From Mycogone perniciosa (lineage: Eukaryota > Ascomycota > Sordariomycetes > Hypocreales > Hypocreaceae), in the NCBI GenBank assembly GCA_025331125.1, contig JAOALB010000002.1, positions 186,001-250,000 of the forward strand: a stretch of 64,000 nucleotides of DNA, written 5' to 3'. A program made the position numbers and the translations under genes. Numbering within the stretch: the first letter of the stretch is position 1; each line of letters begins with the position of its first letter. The notes beneath the pieces were generated by a model. The model was given only the letters and a program-made list of their open reading frames with translations, was not told where the DNA came from and ran no database searches. Positions 23,301 through 34,554 of this stretch are shown here, piece by piece.

Positions 23301-26300
23301 CCGACATACCGACATGCTGGCAGTTTCAAAAGTGCGCAGGCCACGTGGTGAAAGAGATTCGGGCACTGCAACTGGACATGGGCATTGTGGAGGTTGAAAC
23401 GATCCTTGGAGGAAAGCAATGCCATTCATTCATGGCGAGTACGGAGTAACCGTTCCACTTGGCCATTATCCCCACACCCTAGGTATTGTTCGCCAAGAGC
23501 ATTTCGCATACGAGGATATAGTAGCAGTACTGCTAGTACGGCGCACGAAGTAGTCCGTATAAAGCATTACAGTTCCTAATCACATTATGGTTTCACGTAT
23601 GTTGCCGTTGCAATAATCCCGAGAAAACACCTAAATAAAAAGGGGGCCTAAAAAGGGGGCCTCTCAGCCCTTCTAGCCAGGAAAAGAAGCAAAGGGATGT
23701 GACCCTACTCGTACGGCGAAGTAGAGCCGAGTCATAGTCTAAGTTCCACCAGCCTGGAACCTCTCAATCGGATACTGCTAGTCGAGGCACTATCATCATG
23801 TCATTCCGTATCCTTGGAAGAACCGGGTCTTTAGTAGATTCAACTAGGCATTTTTACGAGTAGCTCAGTCCGGGGACACGGTGCCGGTGCCTGGTCCGGC
23901 CTTCGTTAGTGGCAGTGACCGTTGAGAGTAGGAGAAATAGTAGTTGTAGCAATAGAAATGGCGGTGATTACGGAGTATGATTACCGTTTTGCGGGAGACC
24001 CCTGTTTTTCGATAAAGGACAAACAGAAGTTTTTTTCCTCAAACCCTTTGCATTTGCCCTTGGCGTAACAATCTGTTGAGAAGGACGTCGGGTTCGCGAG
24101 CAGGGATACCCCGCGTAAGCTGTAGCATCTCGTGCATGGCCTCAGCCAACCTGGTATCTGCTACTACTACTCCTCAGATGTACGAGCACTACGGAGTACT
24201 GCTATAACGAATATGAGAAATATTAACAGTGCAGCCCTTCGAGAAATGAAAAATTTGCGTTATGCCTAGAACGCAATCATCCGTAACGTGCGCTTGCGCG
24301 TGTGCGGAACAGTATTAGCCAGGGGGAGGGGCGTCGTCCAACGGTTTAGCCGACTCCCTCTTCCGCATCATCAGGGTCTGGTCCAGCGCACTGGGCCCAA
24401 CGGTAGAGTGCCGGAAGAGCTGCCGACTCCACTGCCTAGATGGCCAAAGTACCATGGATGTATTGTACAGAGTACAAAGCACGAAGTGCAGTTACCACTA
24501 TTGATTCCGGACGCTTGGGTTCATCTAGTCAGTCCTATTGGTTTTTTTTATTTTTGTATTCTACCTGCTACCAACTAGCCCAACCCTTCCGTCTTAGCAC
24601 TCCTAGCACCAACACTCCTTTGGATGGCCATGCGCTCATCTCCTCGTCACAGCTGATCATGACTCTTTGCGGTTTGCTATTGGCTTGATGGCAAATACCT
24701 GCCAGGCAGCTCTTCATCGAGCATGAAGCATGCCTTTCCGTGTTGCGTGGTGCTCTCGGGTTGGTGCTCCCAAAACATCTACCTGTTTACCACTGTCACC
24801 GACTTCGTCGTACATGCAAGAAGCAGCAGCCTCTCACACCGAACAAAGAATAGGGGGCCGGGTAGCTGCGATCCGGGAGATGAGCGAAGCAAAGGGTGGT
24901 GCTGGATATACCGAATTCATCTCAGACCGCAGACGCGCTAGAACCGAAAACCATGCTTCTTTCTCGACACCTTATGATGGACGGTGAAGACTAGCGTTGT
25001 GCTAGAAAAAGCCGTTCTGCTACGGAGGACAACTAGTGGTGATGGTAGCATTGCCAACTCTGTCAGCAGAGAAGACACGGAGTATTGTAGGAGCAGTGAT
25101 GCTACTGCTAGCAGTAGTATACGGAGAAACAGCACGTACTACTAACAAGAAGCCTGGAGGTACCCATCCATGCCCTACCGTACATGTGGCAGCATGCATG
25201 TCATGCAGCAACTGGAGGGCAAGCAAGCCAGCAGCCAGATTTTTCTTGTCCCGTGATGAGGAATAAAAAAAAGCACAGAGATAGACCCGACAACATGGAC
25301 GCACCGGACAGAAATGCATTGTTGCATCATCGACACTCCGGCCCAAAATGCAGCCCAGCCCAGCTCAGCCCAACCCAACCCACCACCACGCGAGATGGCA
25401 CATGAATATTAGCAGGGTCAATGCCTGATGGGATATGCGAGAGAGCAGCAAACAACCGAGAGGCGCATCTCAACAACAGCAAAGGCAAAAAAAAAATCAA
25501 AGGGCCACACAGAACAAACAGCATCTGCGACGCCAAGTGGACACGACGACTCTCTTTGTCCATCGCACCCCTCATTCTCTCCTCCATCCCAAGCTCACCG
25601 CCAGATTGTCTGCTCCCAGGCCTCGTCTCGTGATCCGCCTCATCGACTGATTAGCAGATCCCATCTCTCGCCCTCACCCCCTGGCATTTTTCTGCCCCTC
25701 CCTCCCTGGACTCCCACGTTGGGCCTGCCTCACACAGTGTCGTCATCGCTAATGCGGCGCATGGCCGGCCGCCCAATGATCAAACGTAGAGCATGGGTAC
25801 GGGCGTTCGGGGAGCTCTCCCGCGCGACCGGACTCGCGGTTCACCCATCCGGCTTGGCCAGTTCATCTTGCAAAAACCTCGGAAGGGGATCCCTTCGCTC
25901 GACGCCGTTTGGCGCCGTGGAGTGGCGGAAATATTAAAAAAGCTTCCTTTAAACACTGCCGTGGCGTCGCATGGCGCCCCATCTAAGAAAATAGCAACCT
26001 TCGATGACGGACTGGCCGCTAGCCCGTAGCCCGGTTGGTTGGGTGGTGATTGCTGGGAAAAATAAAAGGGGACAGCCCATGGACCCGGTGGATTGGATTG
26101 ATCTGATGCGCCGGAACGACACCAAAGGTTTGGTCGTTTCAGAATCGCCTGCCCGGCAAGTCGGGTCGTGGGCCGTTACTCGTAGACCGTCGTGGGAGCT
26201 ACTCCGGGGACTCAGGACCGGCCGGTTCTTCTCAAAGCCTGGTCGCCACGCTCTCCAGGGACCTGATTCAGGGTTCCAGAGATGAGAGTGGGATCTAATA

Positions 26301-27807
26301 TTCAACCAACCAGCACCGCGGTCCCAGATTGATAGTGCTTGCAATCCCGGCATCGGTAGCAATCAATGCCGAACATACATGCTACTACTGTACGAGCAAC
26401 AACGCTGAGGAAAAGGAAAAAGAAGTTACAACATGGATATAATATCGAATGTATGTATGTATTCCGTACGTGCATATCATATTATATTATGTATGTCTGG
26501 CCCTTCCACCACCGGTATTATCCCTACAATCGTCCGTCTGGATCTGGATTCCAACCCCATGTCAACAGGTTGTACGAAGGATACGTGATTGGTAGGTTTC
26601 TCAGTCTTTCAATAGCTGCGAATGCTCCTCTCGGCAGTGTGGCTTGTTTTCAATATTAATACTACTACGAAGTACTATTACTACGACTACTACCTCTATC
26701 AACATACCCTTCCGTACTTGGCATTTTTTCGGCGAATATTTCTCTCATTTCCTAGCCGTGTGCCCATCACGGCCTACAATTACGAGGTACAACAATTTCA
26801 ACAATTACTCCGTACCACCCATACGACAATATCCGAATCGGGAGCTTTAGGAGCATTCCGCTGCTGGGAGGCTACTCGTATGTACTCGTATGTGCGAGTA
26901 CATAGTACATGCGCGCACGGGCTTGCCGGCCGCAGACGGGAGGCGTGAACTGATGAGTTCGTATATCTGGAGTACTTGTACTCTGGGGGTACCTGCCTTT
27001 GCTTCCTCGCCTTCTTCCTTTCTTTCTGAGCCTTGTTTTTTTTTACTTTTCTTTTTCCTGTTTTGCCGATGCATTCCTCATGTTTTCGACAGGGGGCCCC
27101 TTGAACAGTCATAGTCGGGGAAGCGACTGGCTCAATTAACGGGTGCGACTCAGCCGCTTGCCCGTTGAGCCCACCTCCGGGGAACTGACCTTTTGGGCTC
27201 CGGACCAATGAGGGCGTCGGCAGAAGAGAAGGCCATCGATGCCAAGCCTACACAACGCCAAGGCAAAACCTCGGGGATCGGACAAGTCTTCAGGATGCAT
27301 GGCCCCGTTCAAGTTTGATACACAGCATGCTGTTGTTCATGGGTATCAACACATATGTCACTTGGCATTCACTCATGCCGAGGAAGCTATCTATTACCAG
27401 TGCATCCAGGAGCAGCTGTACTCTACATACAAGTACAAGTATTTTATACACGGCAAACATGCTTCGGTACCAATGGCTGCTGCTGCTGCTGCTAACCCTA
27501 GACCTTGCACTTCATACGCCACGGGCTCGATCAATCATCGCTCGCCACCTCAGGGTTACTGGACCTTGACATTATCGATTATCGTTGCATCAAAAGCACC
27601 GCAGCGGGTGTCTTCCGCGGAGCAGTGTTTGTCCGAGGCTTGAGACAGTCTCAGAAAATCGGTCGCAGATTTGACAGCACAGCCCATCAACGGTTGGGAT
27701 CAGCCCTATGCTGAATCGAGCCTGAATCACGGCCCACGACGCCTGTTCCTCACACCGACACAATCAATGTGATATCAGACCTAGTTTAGGTGTGCTCAAA
27801 ACGCTGA

Positions 27808-27858
27808 GGTGTACGAGTAGTATTACTACACGATCACACATAGTACTACTCGTACACC
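27808..27858. repeat. Perfect 15-bp inverted repeat (hairpin)
   Basis: GGTGTACGAGTAGTA at 27808-27822 pairs perfectly with TACTACTCGTACACC at 27844-27858 across a 21-nt loop. It contains the TACGAGTA variant of the window's interspersed motif. Both flanks are non-coding and no target-site duplication is evident. Confidence 0.85.
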
Positions 27859-30763
27859 GACCTACGAGCAGTCTCGCTTCACATCCCAAGACATGCTTTG
27901 TGTGCCAGGGGGCTTGTTGATCTGACAGTCGGTCTCGCATCCGCTGGTCAAAGTCTACATCCTGGGACATCGCAAGGTATACTTCAAATGGACCATGGTT
28001 ACAGGCAGGTATCGTATTTCAAGCCTCGTGGCTATCATTTCCTTGTACAACATCGGCAAACCTTTCCGCATATCACACACGGACGGACAGCACCATTGAC
28101 CCTCGTTCGTCGAGATCGCCCGCCAATGCAGCCAGCCATCAACTAGGCGCGCGGGCGTAAAGATAGAAAGCCCTGGTCATGGCCGCAGGGGCCACGCGTT
28201 GGAAAACGGTAGGAGTACTGATACGAAGCTGGCCCTTGCAAAAACGGAGGTATTGCCATATATCGCGGAACCTGCCTGCCTCGTGATCCATCCTGGTGGT
28301 CACGAGACTGCCTTGCTCGTCGTTGGGTCCTCTCAGCTTGCGGGAGGCTGCTTTGGACATGCATTCTTGTAGATGTATGCACATGAGACGTGTCTCTGCC
28401 GACGAGAGCAGCCAACAACCATTTATTCACCGAATGGCAAACACTTGCAGCCAAGTGAATTTTCCTGAGACACGTCAGGATGTTTGCTCTGACTTCAATC
28501 AAACGGTTGTCGATCACTCGACTGGATCAGTCGAGCACTGCAGACAAGCAAGTGCGTACTTGAATGTACTGACAGCGCATTGAGGGTATAAAATTAGACG
28601 GGGTATTACGAGAATTCCATACGAGTACTCCGCACTACTCGTTCTTGCGTTGTACGAAACAGGGTACTACTTGTACTTGAGTCTATGCTTAATGTTGGGA
28701 TCTGTAACCAGGATACTATTATTTGATACTATCTCCTGGGGTGCCCTCTCTGGCCGACCGTGCCGCCGCTGTGGATACATACAACGCGAATGGCGATACT
28801 GGGGTTGGCGTTCGCCCCTCTGTGCTGCACTCCGCAATGATAGTGAGATGAAGTCCATTGGGCTGATCTGTCATTTTTTTTTGAGAAATGCGAGAACTGA
28901 CAGGAGCTAGCATCTCAAAATATCCAGCATCTCCCCTAGTCTCTCAGCCGGTGCTATTAGTAGAACGCGGCTACGCAGTGCAAGGTCGGCGACTTGGCGT
29001 CAAAGTTCAGTGTACTCCGTCTCAGTCAGAAACAAATATATCTCCAAGGGATTTTGGCCGATACTGAGTTATTTCGTCAGCTTATCATTACCAACACTGC
29101 GGTTGACCATCGTCTATATTGCTGGTTAGGCTGCGATGGTGTCATCCTCCGGACAGGAAGCTCCAACCCTGTCCAAGCTGGTCCAACGAACGAACACCTT
29201 GGGTATATGTGCATGTGCATGGCACTCGCACCCATCGTTTGTCCTCATTACAGTCTGCATGGTGTATACACCTGCAACGGGGCCTGCCTGTCTCTGACCG
29301 CCTGCCCAATGATGATGGCTACCTGCTTGGTTTAAGCGTGCAGCTGTTCGCATCTCTACGGGGGTTTGGATTGGATGGCTACCCAAGGGCTGGTTTGTAT
29401 GTACATACATATGTACTTCGTAGATCCTACCGCCCGTCGCTTCTTTGCATGAGTGAAAGGGGTGGCTGTCATGGTCATGGTAGGCGAACAGTCTGGTGAT
29501 GATCAACCTCATCATGCATTGCCAAGGCGAACCTGACCAGTACAGGGTACTCGTACGAGGACTAGGCCTGAGCAGAATGGCGTCCTGCTTCCACTTTCAG
29601 ACATGTCGGGTCAGAGCACAAAGGCATGATTCCTACATGGGGAACTATGTGCCCGATGCGATTCGCCATTTTGGTGCTGAGCCCTGCATCCCTGCCCAGC
29701 TGGGGTGGACTATCCTGATGCACATGCATCACCATGCTCAATCACATAACTCACACTAACCCGCGTGCTATCCATGCGGATGCACGCCTGGTGAATAGGA
29801 TGAGCCAGAACAGCATGCGATCCCGTCCGTGGCTGGTGCTCCCGGCACCTTGTCGATGAGCACATGTCGGCCTGGAGGAACGTCCGCGTTGGCTTCTTTG
29901 CAGTTCTTGACGGGCGCCATGTCTATCCCTCGAGCAAGCAAGCCACACAATAGAAACAGATGCAGCCCTAACCCGTTGGGCCAATACAGAGACGCAAGGG
30001 AGCTTGCAGCACCCCACTCCATGCTGTTTCTGACCAAGATGCAACAAAGCCGCGACACGCTCGTGCGTGCAAGATGCGGTCTAATACGCCTTCACCATTC
30101 GGGGAAAGCTGTTTGTTGGTCCCGGTCGATACAAGCTGTGGCAACTGCGGGTGATTTGCACTGCCTCGAACCCCATCATGGTTAGGAACTGGATAGCGAG
30201 ACTTGGGTATCTGCTGACAACGACTCCATACCGAGTAAGAATAACATAATCAGCATCCGAGGTCGCCGGCGTTTCCGGTCAAATATCTGTCTATCAGAAT
30301 TCCGAAGGAGCGGTATTCGCTGGTGGAGACGGACGGTAGCTTACGGTCTCTCCTCCGGGCCTCAACGGACCAGTAACAGCCGGCCACGCGACACTGCGGA
30401 CAGAATATTGTACCGGTGCTGGGCAAAAGGGAGGATGAGGGTTCAGTGTTGCAGAGGTTGTCCGAATGACCACGCGCATGACAGCCAAGTGAAGATGTTG
30501 TTGCTGCTGGTGATGATGATGGGTCCTGGCTTGGGCTGGGGGGCTGAATGGAGCACCATGGTTCGTTCACACGCCCCCCAAGTCTCGTCCGAAACAAACG
30601 ACTTCGATTGCAGCTCTTCGCCGTGTGCTTCGTAACCCGACGACACACATAATCCACCAGATGTTAGACAATACGCCATAGGCGCCTTCAGCAAAGTCGC
30701 TTATTCCCCGCAGAATACCCCAGTGGTTTGTGAGCTGCCATCCTCTCTCTCATGCTCTCTGCT

Positions 30764-30798
30764 CTCCACGCTCCACGCTCCACGCTCCACGCTCCACG
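30764..30798. repeat. Tandem heptamer (CTCCACG)5
   Basis: Five perfect copies of CTCCACG lie in non-coding DNA. The 7-nt period is the same as that of the tandem TACGGAG/TACTTCG repeats, but the sequence is unrelated. Confidence 0.9.
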
Positions 30799-31019
30799 CC
30801 GATGTGCGTACGATTCTGCCAGACCGACCAATCAATTCGGAAAAACACTGTTTGACTGGCGTTGTGATTAGGCATGCAGGCATATACATATGCACATGTA
30901 GGTATGTACAGACTGCTGCACTAGCCGATGAATGTCGGGGGTGCGTTCTAGTAATGTCGGCGGCTTGCATCTGCTGAACGCCCAGTCTCGGACGGTAGTA
31001 GATCCCAGGTATATTCCAT

Positions 31020-31020
<1 letters not shown>

Positions 31021-31074
<54 letters not shown>
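31021..31074. repeat. Tandem hexamer (GTTGCT)9
   Basis: Nine perfect GTTGCT units are followed by degenerate units to about 31092. One frame reads as poly-leucine and the opposite strand as alternating Ser/Asn or Ala/Thr. No flanking coding sequence supports translation. Confidence 0.9.
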
Positions 31075-31075
<1 letters not shown>

Positions 31076-31410
31076 GTGCTGTTACTGCTGCAGCAGGTCT
31101 GGAAACAAACGCAAATGGTAAGTAGGTATCCAACGGTAGGCTTAAAGATAGCATTCCGCACCTTTAATAGTAGGTAATGCATACGCGGGTTACCGAGCCG
31201 GCAGGACCCACAGTGCGGTCCGGCCGGGAGCCACGGAGTACGAGACGAGAGAGTGAAAAAAAAAGGGCCTTTGTTTGCAGTCTTGGTCTTAGGGGGCTGA
31301 ATTGTCACACATTACTGTCCATGCATCAAGTAATATTACCTCATCGGGATGCAACCGTAGTAGAAACGGCGGTTTAAAGAGCGGGCGGGCCGTGGCCGCG
31401 GCCGCAGGGG

Positions 31411-31440
31411 GGACGGACGGTGGACGGACGGTGGACGGTG
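31411..31440. repeat. GGACGGACGGT tandem repeat
   Basis: Two copies of an 11-nt unit plus a partial third follow a GC-rich stretch containing GGCCGCGGCCGC. It lies about 500 bases upstream of the CCDC124-like start. Confidence 0.75.
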
Positions 31441-31674
31441 AATGCGCCGGTCTTCCATTTACTAGGCCTAAATGGCCTGTAGTTGCGTCGAAGCACCGGC
31501 AAGCCGCCGCAAACGGGGCAGCCTAGTGGTGCAGGGAGAGCAATAGAGGCACGCACGAGACGAGAGAAACTTGCCTGCTACCTAGACTACCGACTAACCT
31601 CGAACATACGACAGACCGACGTACATACAGACGGGCATACATACATCCTACGCGCTGCGAAGTACAGCACACAC

Positions 31675-31694
31675 ATACATACATACATACATAC
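31675..31694. repeat. ATAC microsatellite in leader region
   Basis: Five consecutive ATAC units lie about 240 bases before the CCDC124-like start codon, within a CA- and TACAT-rich leader. Probably 5' untranslated or promoter sequence. Confidence 0.75.
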
Positions 31695-31934
31695 CGCCTG
31701 CATACCGACCTCCCTAGTACAAAGTACTCGTAGTCGAACAAACAAACACGCAAACAACGCACACCCCTCCATCTTTTTCCCTGCGCGTGCTCCTCCGGCT
31801 CGACACGGCACACTGCGCACACTGCACAAACACACACACAGACAAACAGACCCGACACACGACCGACCGCGACAACACATCAGAGGTGTCGAGAGAGACA
31901 CACCCGCCCCCCCTCCCCCTGAGCAGACGTCATC

Positions 31935-32719
31935 ATGGCTGGCAAGAAGGCCACGGACAACAGCAAGAAGGCCGCCGGCAACGCCCGCAAGGCCGAAACC
32001 GCAGCGAAGAAGAATGCCGCTCTAGACGCGGAGCGTGAGACTGCCGAGGGCGAGAAGTGGGAGCAGGGAGCCAAGAGCAACGCGAAAAAGTACGCATGAC
32101 CAAACTGAGTGACTGGCTGAGTGTACACTCCCCCCAGCAGTCTGACCCCTCACTCTCCTCTTTCCCCTCGAATACTGTTGGCTGGCGGCGCTCTAACACT
32201 TGGGTCTTCTTTTTTTTTCATAGGGATGCAGAAGCTGCCAAGAAGGCTGAACTAGCCAAAAAGAAGGCCGAGAAAGACGCCTTGATGAAGGAGGAGGAAG
32301 CCAGCCTTAACGCCGCACGCGCAGAACCCAAGAAGTCCAAGGCGCCTGTCAAGAAGACGCGAGGCCTGGACCTGTCGCAGCTGGATGAGCCGTCGGCGCT
32401 CAACGCCACTGGTATCGATAACGCCTTGGATGCGCTGTCGCTCACGACTGGCGGAGACGACAAGGTCGACCAACATCCCGAGAGGCGATTCGCCGCGGCG
32501 TACCACCGCTATGAGGAGCGAAGGCTGGCCGAGATGAAGGCGGACGGCAGCGGCACGGGACTCCGGTTGGAGCAGCGGAAGCAGAGGATCAGGAAGGAGT
32601 TTGACAAGAGCCCTGAGAATCCTTTCAACCAGGTCACGGCGGCGTACAATGCTACGAGGACTGATCTTCACCAGATCAAGTCCCAGGAGATGGCCAAGAT
32701 TGAGAAGCGGTTGGGATGA
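31935..32719 (+). CDS. CCDC124-like (DUF1014) coiled-coil protein
   Basis: Two exons, 31935-32089 and 32224-32719, with a 134-nt intron (GTACGC donor, TTTTTTTCATAG acceptor); 216 aa. The start ATG lies in ATCATGGCT and opens the family's Lys/Ala-rich N-terminal helix (MAGKKATDNSKKA). The first two thirds are a highly charged coiled coil. The C-terminal third is the conserved DUF1014 block: HPERRFAAAYHRYEERRL, then LRLEQRKQRIRKEFDKSPENPFNQ. Human CCDC124 and yeast Lso2 are ribosome-associated proteins that act on idle 80S ribosomes, so a ribosome-binding role is plausible. Fungal DUF1014 proteins are the closer match. Length is normal and the frame is intact. Confidence 0.9.
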
Positions 32720-33095
32720 AGGTATACGGTATGATCAACCAGATGGTTTCTATTACTTGACTCTCTACTACATATAGATGGGACGGAAACTGGCTTGCGT
32801 CGAACAAAAGGGTTACACGGATTGAATAAATACTGCACCCAAACTCGCTTCTCTCACAAAAACACCACAAGGATTTTCCATCATAACCCCGCCATCGAAT
32901 CTCCTGTGACGCTGCAACCCCGCAATTTTTGGTGTCACTGTGACGATAAGCCTTATGTCCGGCAGAACGATAGACCGCTTTCCGTACCGCCTACGTATCC
33001 CTATTGCCGGCTTGTACTGCCTGGTTGCCATGTCGCGATGTCATTCCGCATGAAACATTCCTCCAGCCTTCATGTAACCGACTGCATCAATCAGA
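32720..33095. other. Intergenic region, CCDC124-like to UBC-like gene
   Basis: About 376 bases holding the 3' UTR of one gene and the promoter of the next. No repeat motif, RNA gene or extra frame with support is visible. Confidence 0.5.
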
Positions 33096-34235
33096 ATGGC
33101 TTCCCTAACGCTGGGGCATCTGCCGTCGCTGTGGAGGCAGCATCTTCTGTCAGAATTGTACGCGCGCACATCGCGACTCTACCTTTGGGCCCCATTGACG
33201 TCAGTTGAACTAATAAACAAACGGCAGCGCCGGGTTAAGGCAAGCCTGTCCAGAAGGGGTGTTTGTCAGTCTGACCCCAGGGGATCCGTCCCTGTGGTCG
33301 GCGGTCCTTTTCGTTCGCAATGGTGAGATGGAAATGCTTCCGCCAAGTTGTGAGATTTGATGGCTAATCTGTCGTGTTGGTCGCAGGTCCCTACGCCCCA
33401 GCTGTCCTCAGATTCCAGATCTCCTTCCCAGACGCCTATCCTCGAGTACCACCCCTTGTGACATTTTCGACCGATATTTTCCATCCCTTAATCACCCCTT
33501 TAACGACACATATATACACTACCGATTTCGCACATGATGGACAAGGCAGCGGAGCGGAGCAAGAGAGGTTGCCCCCTGGTGGTTTCAGCTTGCGCCACGG
33601 CTTTCCGGAGTGGTTTGGACGACAAAGACGGCCAGCGAGTAAAAGTCGACAGGCCAGCAGCAGGAGTCAGTCGCGGTCCAGCAATAACAAATCACCAGCA
33701 CCGCCAAATAAGGACCTACCGAGATACATGCAAACACACAAGACGACTATCTCGACTTACAGCATCTTGAAGTATATCCGAAGCACATTTGATAAGGTGC
33801 ATGTTCTCGATTCGGTGCCTCTCCATGCGGCAGGCAATCCCGGGGCCTGGCACGCGTGGCGAACGCATCGACGCAAACAGGGGAAGGTCTTTGAGGATCG
33901 GTCAGTAGGGAAGACGAAGAAAGATTGCGAACAAGGACAGGTAAATACAAGAAGCCCTTCTTCACGTGCGTCTAGCACCAGGCAACCTGGAGAGTGGAAT
34001 TGGGATGGCGTTTGGGAGGATAGGGTCAGGAAGGGTATAGCGTCCAGTCTATCGGAGTCGGTACTCTACGGCTCATCGGGAGCCCCTGATAATTTGGTGC
34101 GTCGTTGCAAACGCCTTCCGTTTGCATGTGTGCGAATACTAACAGTTTGGGCAGATTCATTTCTTGGCGCTGGAGGAGGGCGATATCGAGGCCGTGAAAG
34201 GCAACCTTCGGCGTACTCTGGAGGCGGTTGTGTAG
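33096..34235 (+). CDS. Ubiquitin-E2-like protein without active Cys (AKTIP/FTS type)
   Basis: Four exons: 33096-33157, 33228-33322, 33387-34096 and 34155-34235; 315 aa. Splicing restores SEFAGLRQACPEGVFVSLTPGDPSLWSAVLFVRNGPYAPAVLRFQ-type UBC core sequence; the unspliced frames break it. The fold elements are clear: an N-terminal helix, the LRFQISFPDAYPRVPP strand-turn, and VTFSTDIFHPLI. In active E2 enzymes the last is followed by HPN and a catalytic Cys-Leu; here it reads HPLITPLTTHIYTTD with neither. This matches the AKTIP/FTS group of E2 variants, which join the Hook-FHIP complex that links early endosomes to dynein in Aspergillus. That role is inferred from the family. A Ser/Arg-rich insert separates the UBC core from a C-terminal helical region ending in LEEGDIEAVKGNLRRTLEAVV. 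Confidence 0.85.
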
Positions 34236-34554
34236 GATTATTACTGTTTGCTTATCATTTGTACAACTTACTTTTATTACCTTTTTTAGTTCAAAGTTTA
34301 GATTCTTCTTTTGGGCAGAAGGGAACACTCCGAAGGCTGTTGTTGAAGCTCTGCTTCTTCTCACTCCTACCTACCTGCCTCTAGGTATGGTACCTAATCA
34401 TCGATACTCATCAAGTCACGTTTTTCACAACCTATGGACAATGATAACCTACATCCCATCGCTACTCCCTTAATTTGACTGTTGTTGCCTCCGTTTCTAT
34501 CATCACCTTGTTCGTTTCTCCTCTCTGCATCTCCATTTTTCTCATTTCCAAGTG
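34236..34554. other. Short intergenic region
   Basis: About 319 bases, T/C-rich in its second half (CTCCTCTCTGCATCTCC) as in fungal promoters. It probably holds the UBC-like 3' UTR and the next gene's promoter. No other feature is seen. Confidence 0.5.

Larger units (their letters stand above)
19286..31934. other. 12.6 kb gene desert
   Basis: No frame here has a recognisable domain, a plausible spliced structure or a credible ATG context. Open frames are short and overlap on both strands. Content seen: many GTAC-type repeats (20328-20338, about 22275-22285, 22680-22701, 23440-23450, 26660-26690), hairpins at 20321-20356 and 27808-27858, a CA-rich stretch near 20590-20635, and tandem repeats at 30764-30798, 31021-31074, 31411-31440 and 31675-31694. 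Nothing resembles a transposase or reverse transcriptase. The last 400 bases are probably the promoter and leader of the CCDC124-like gene. Confidence 0.6.

Noticed and set aside
25428..25937. 169-aa Ser/Pro-rich frame in the desert
   Set aside because: Low complexity, no domain, no plausible intron; overlapping frames of similar length exist in other phases.
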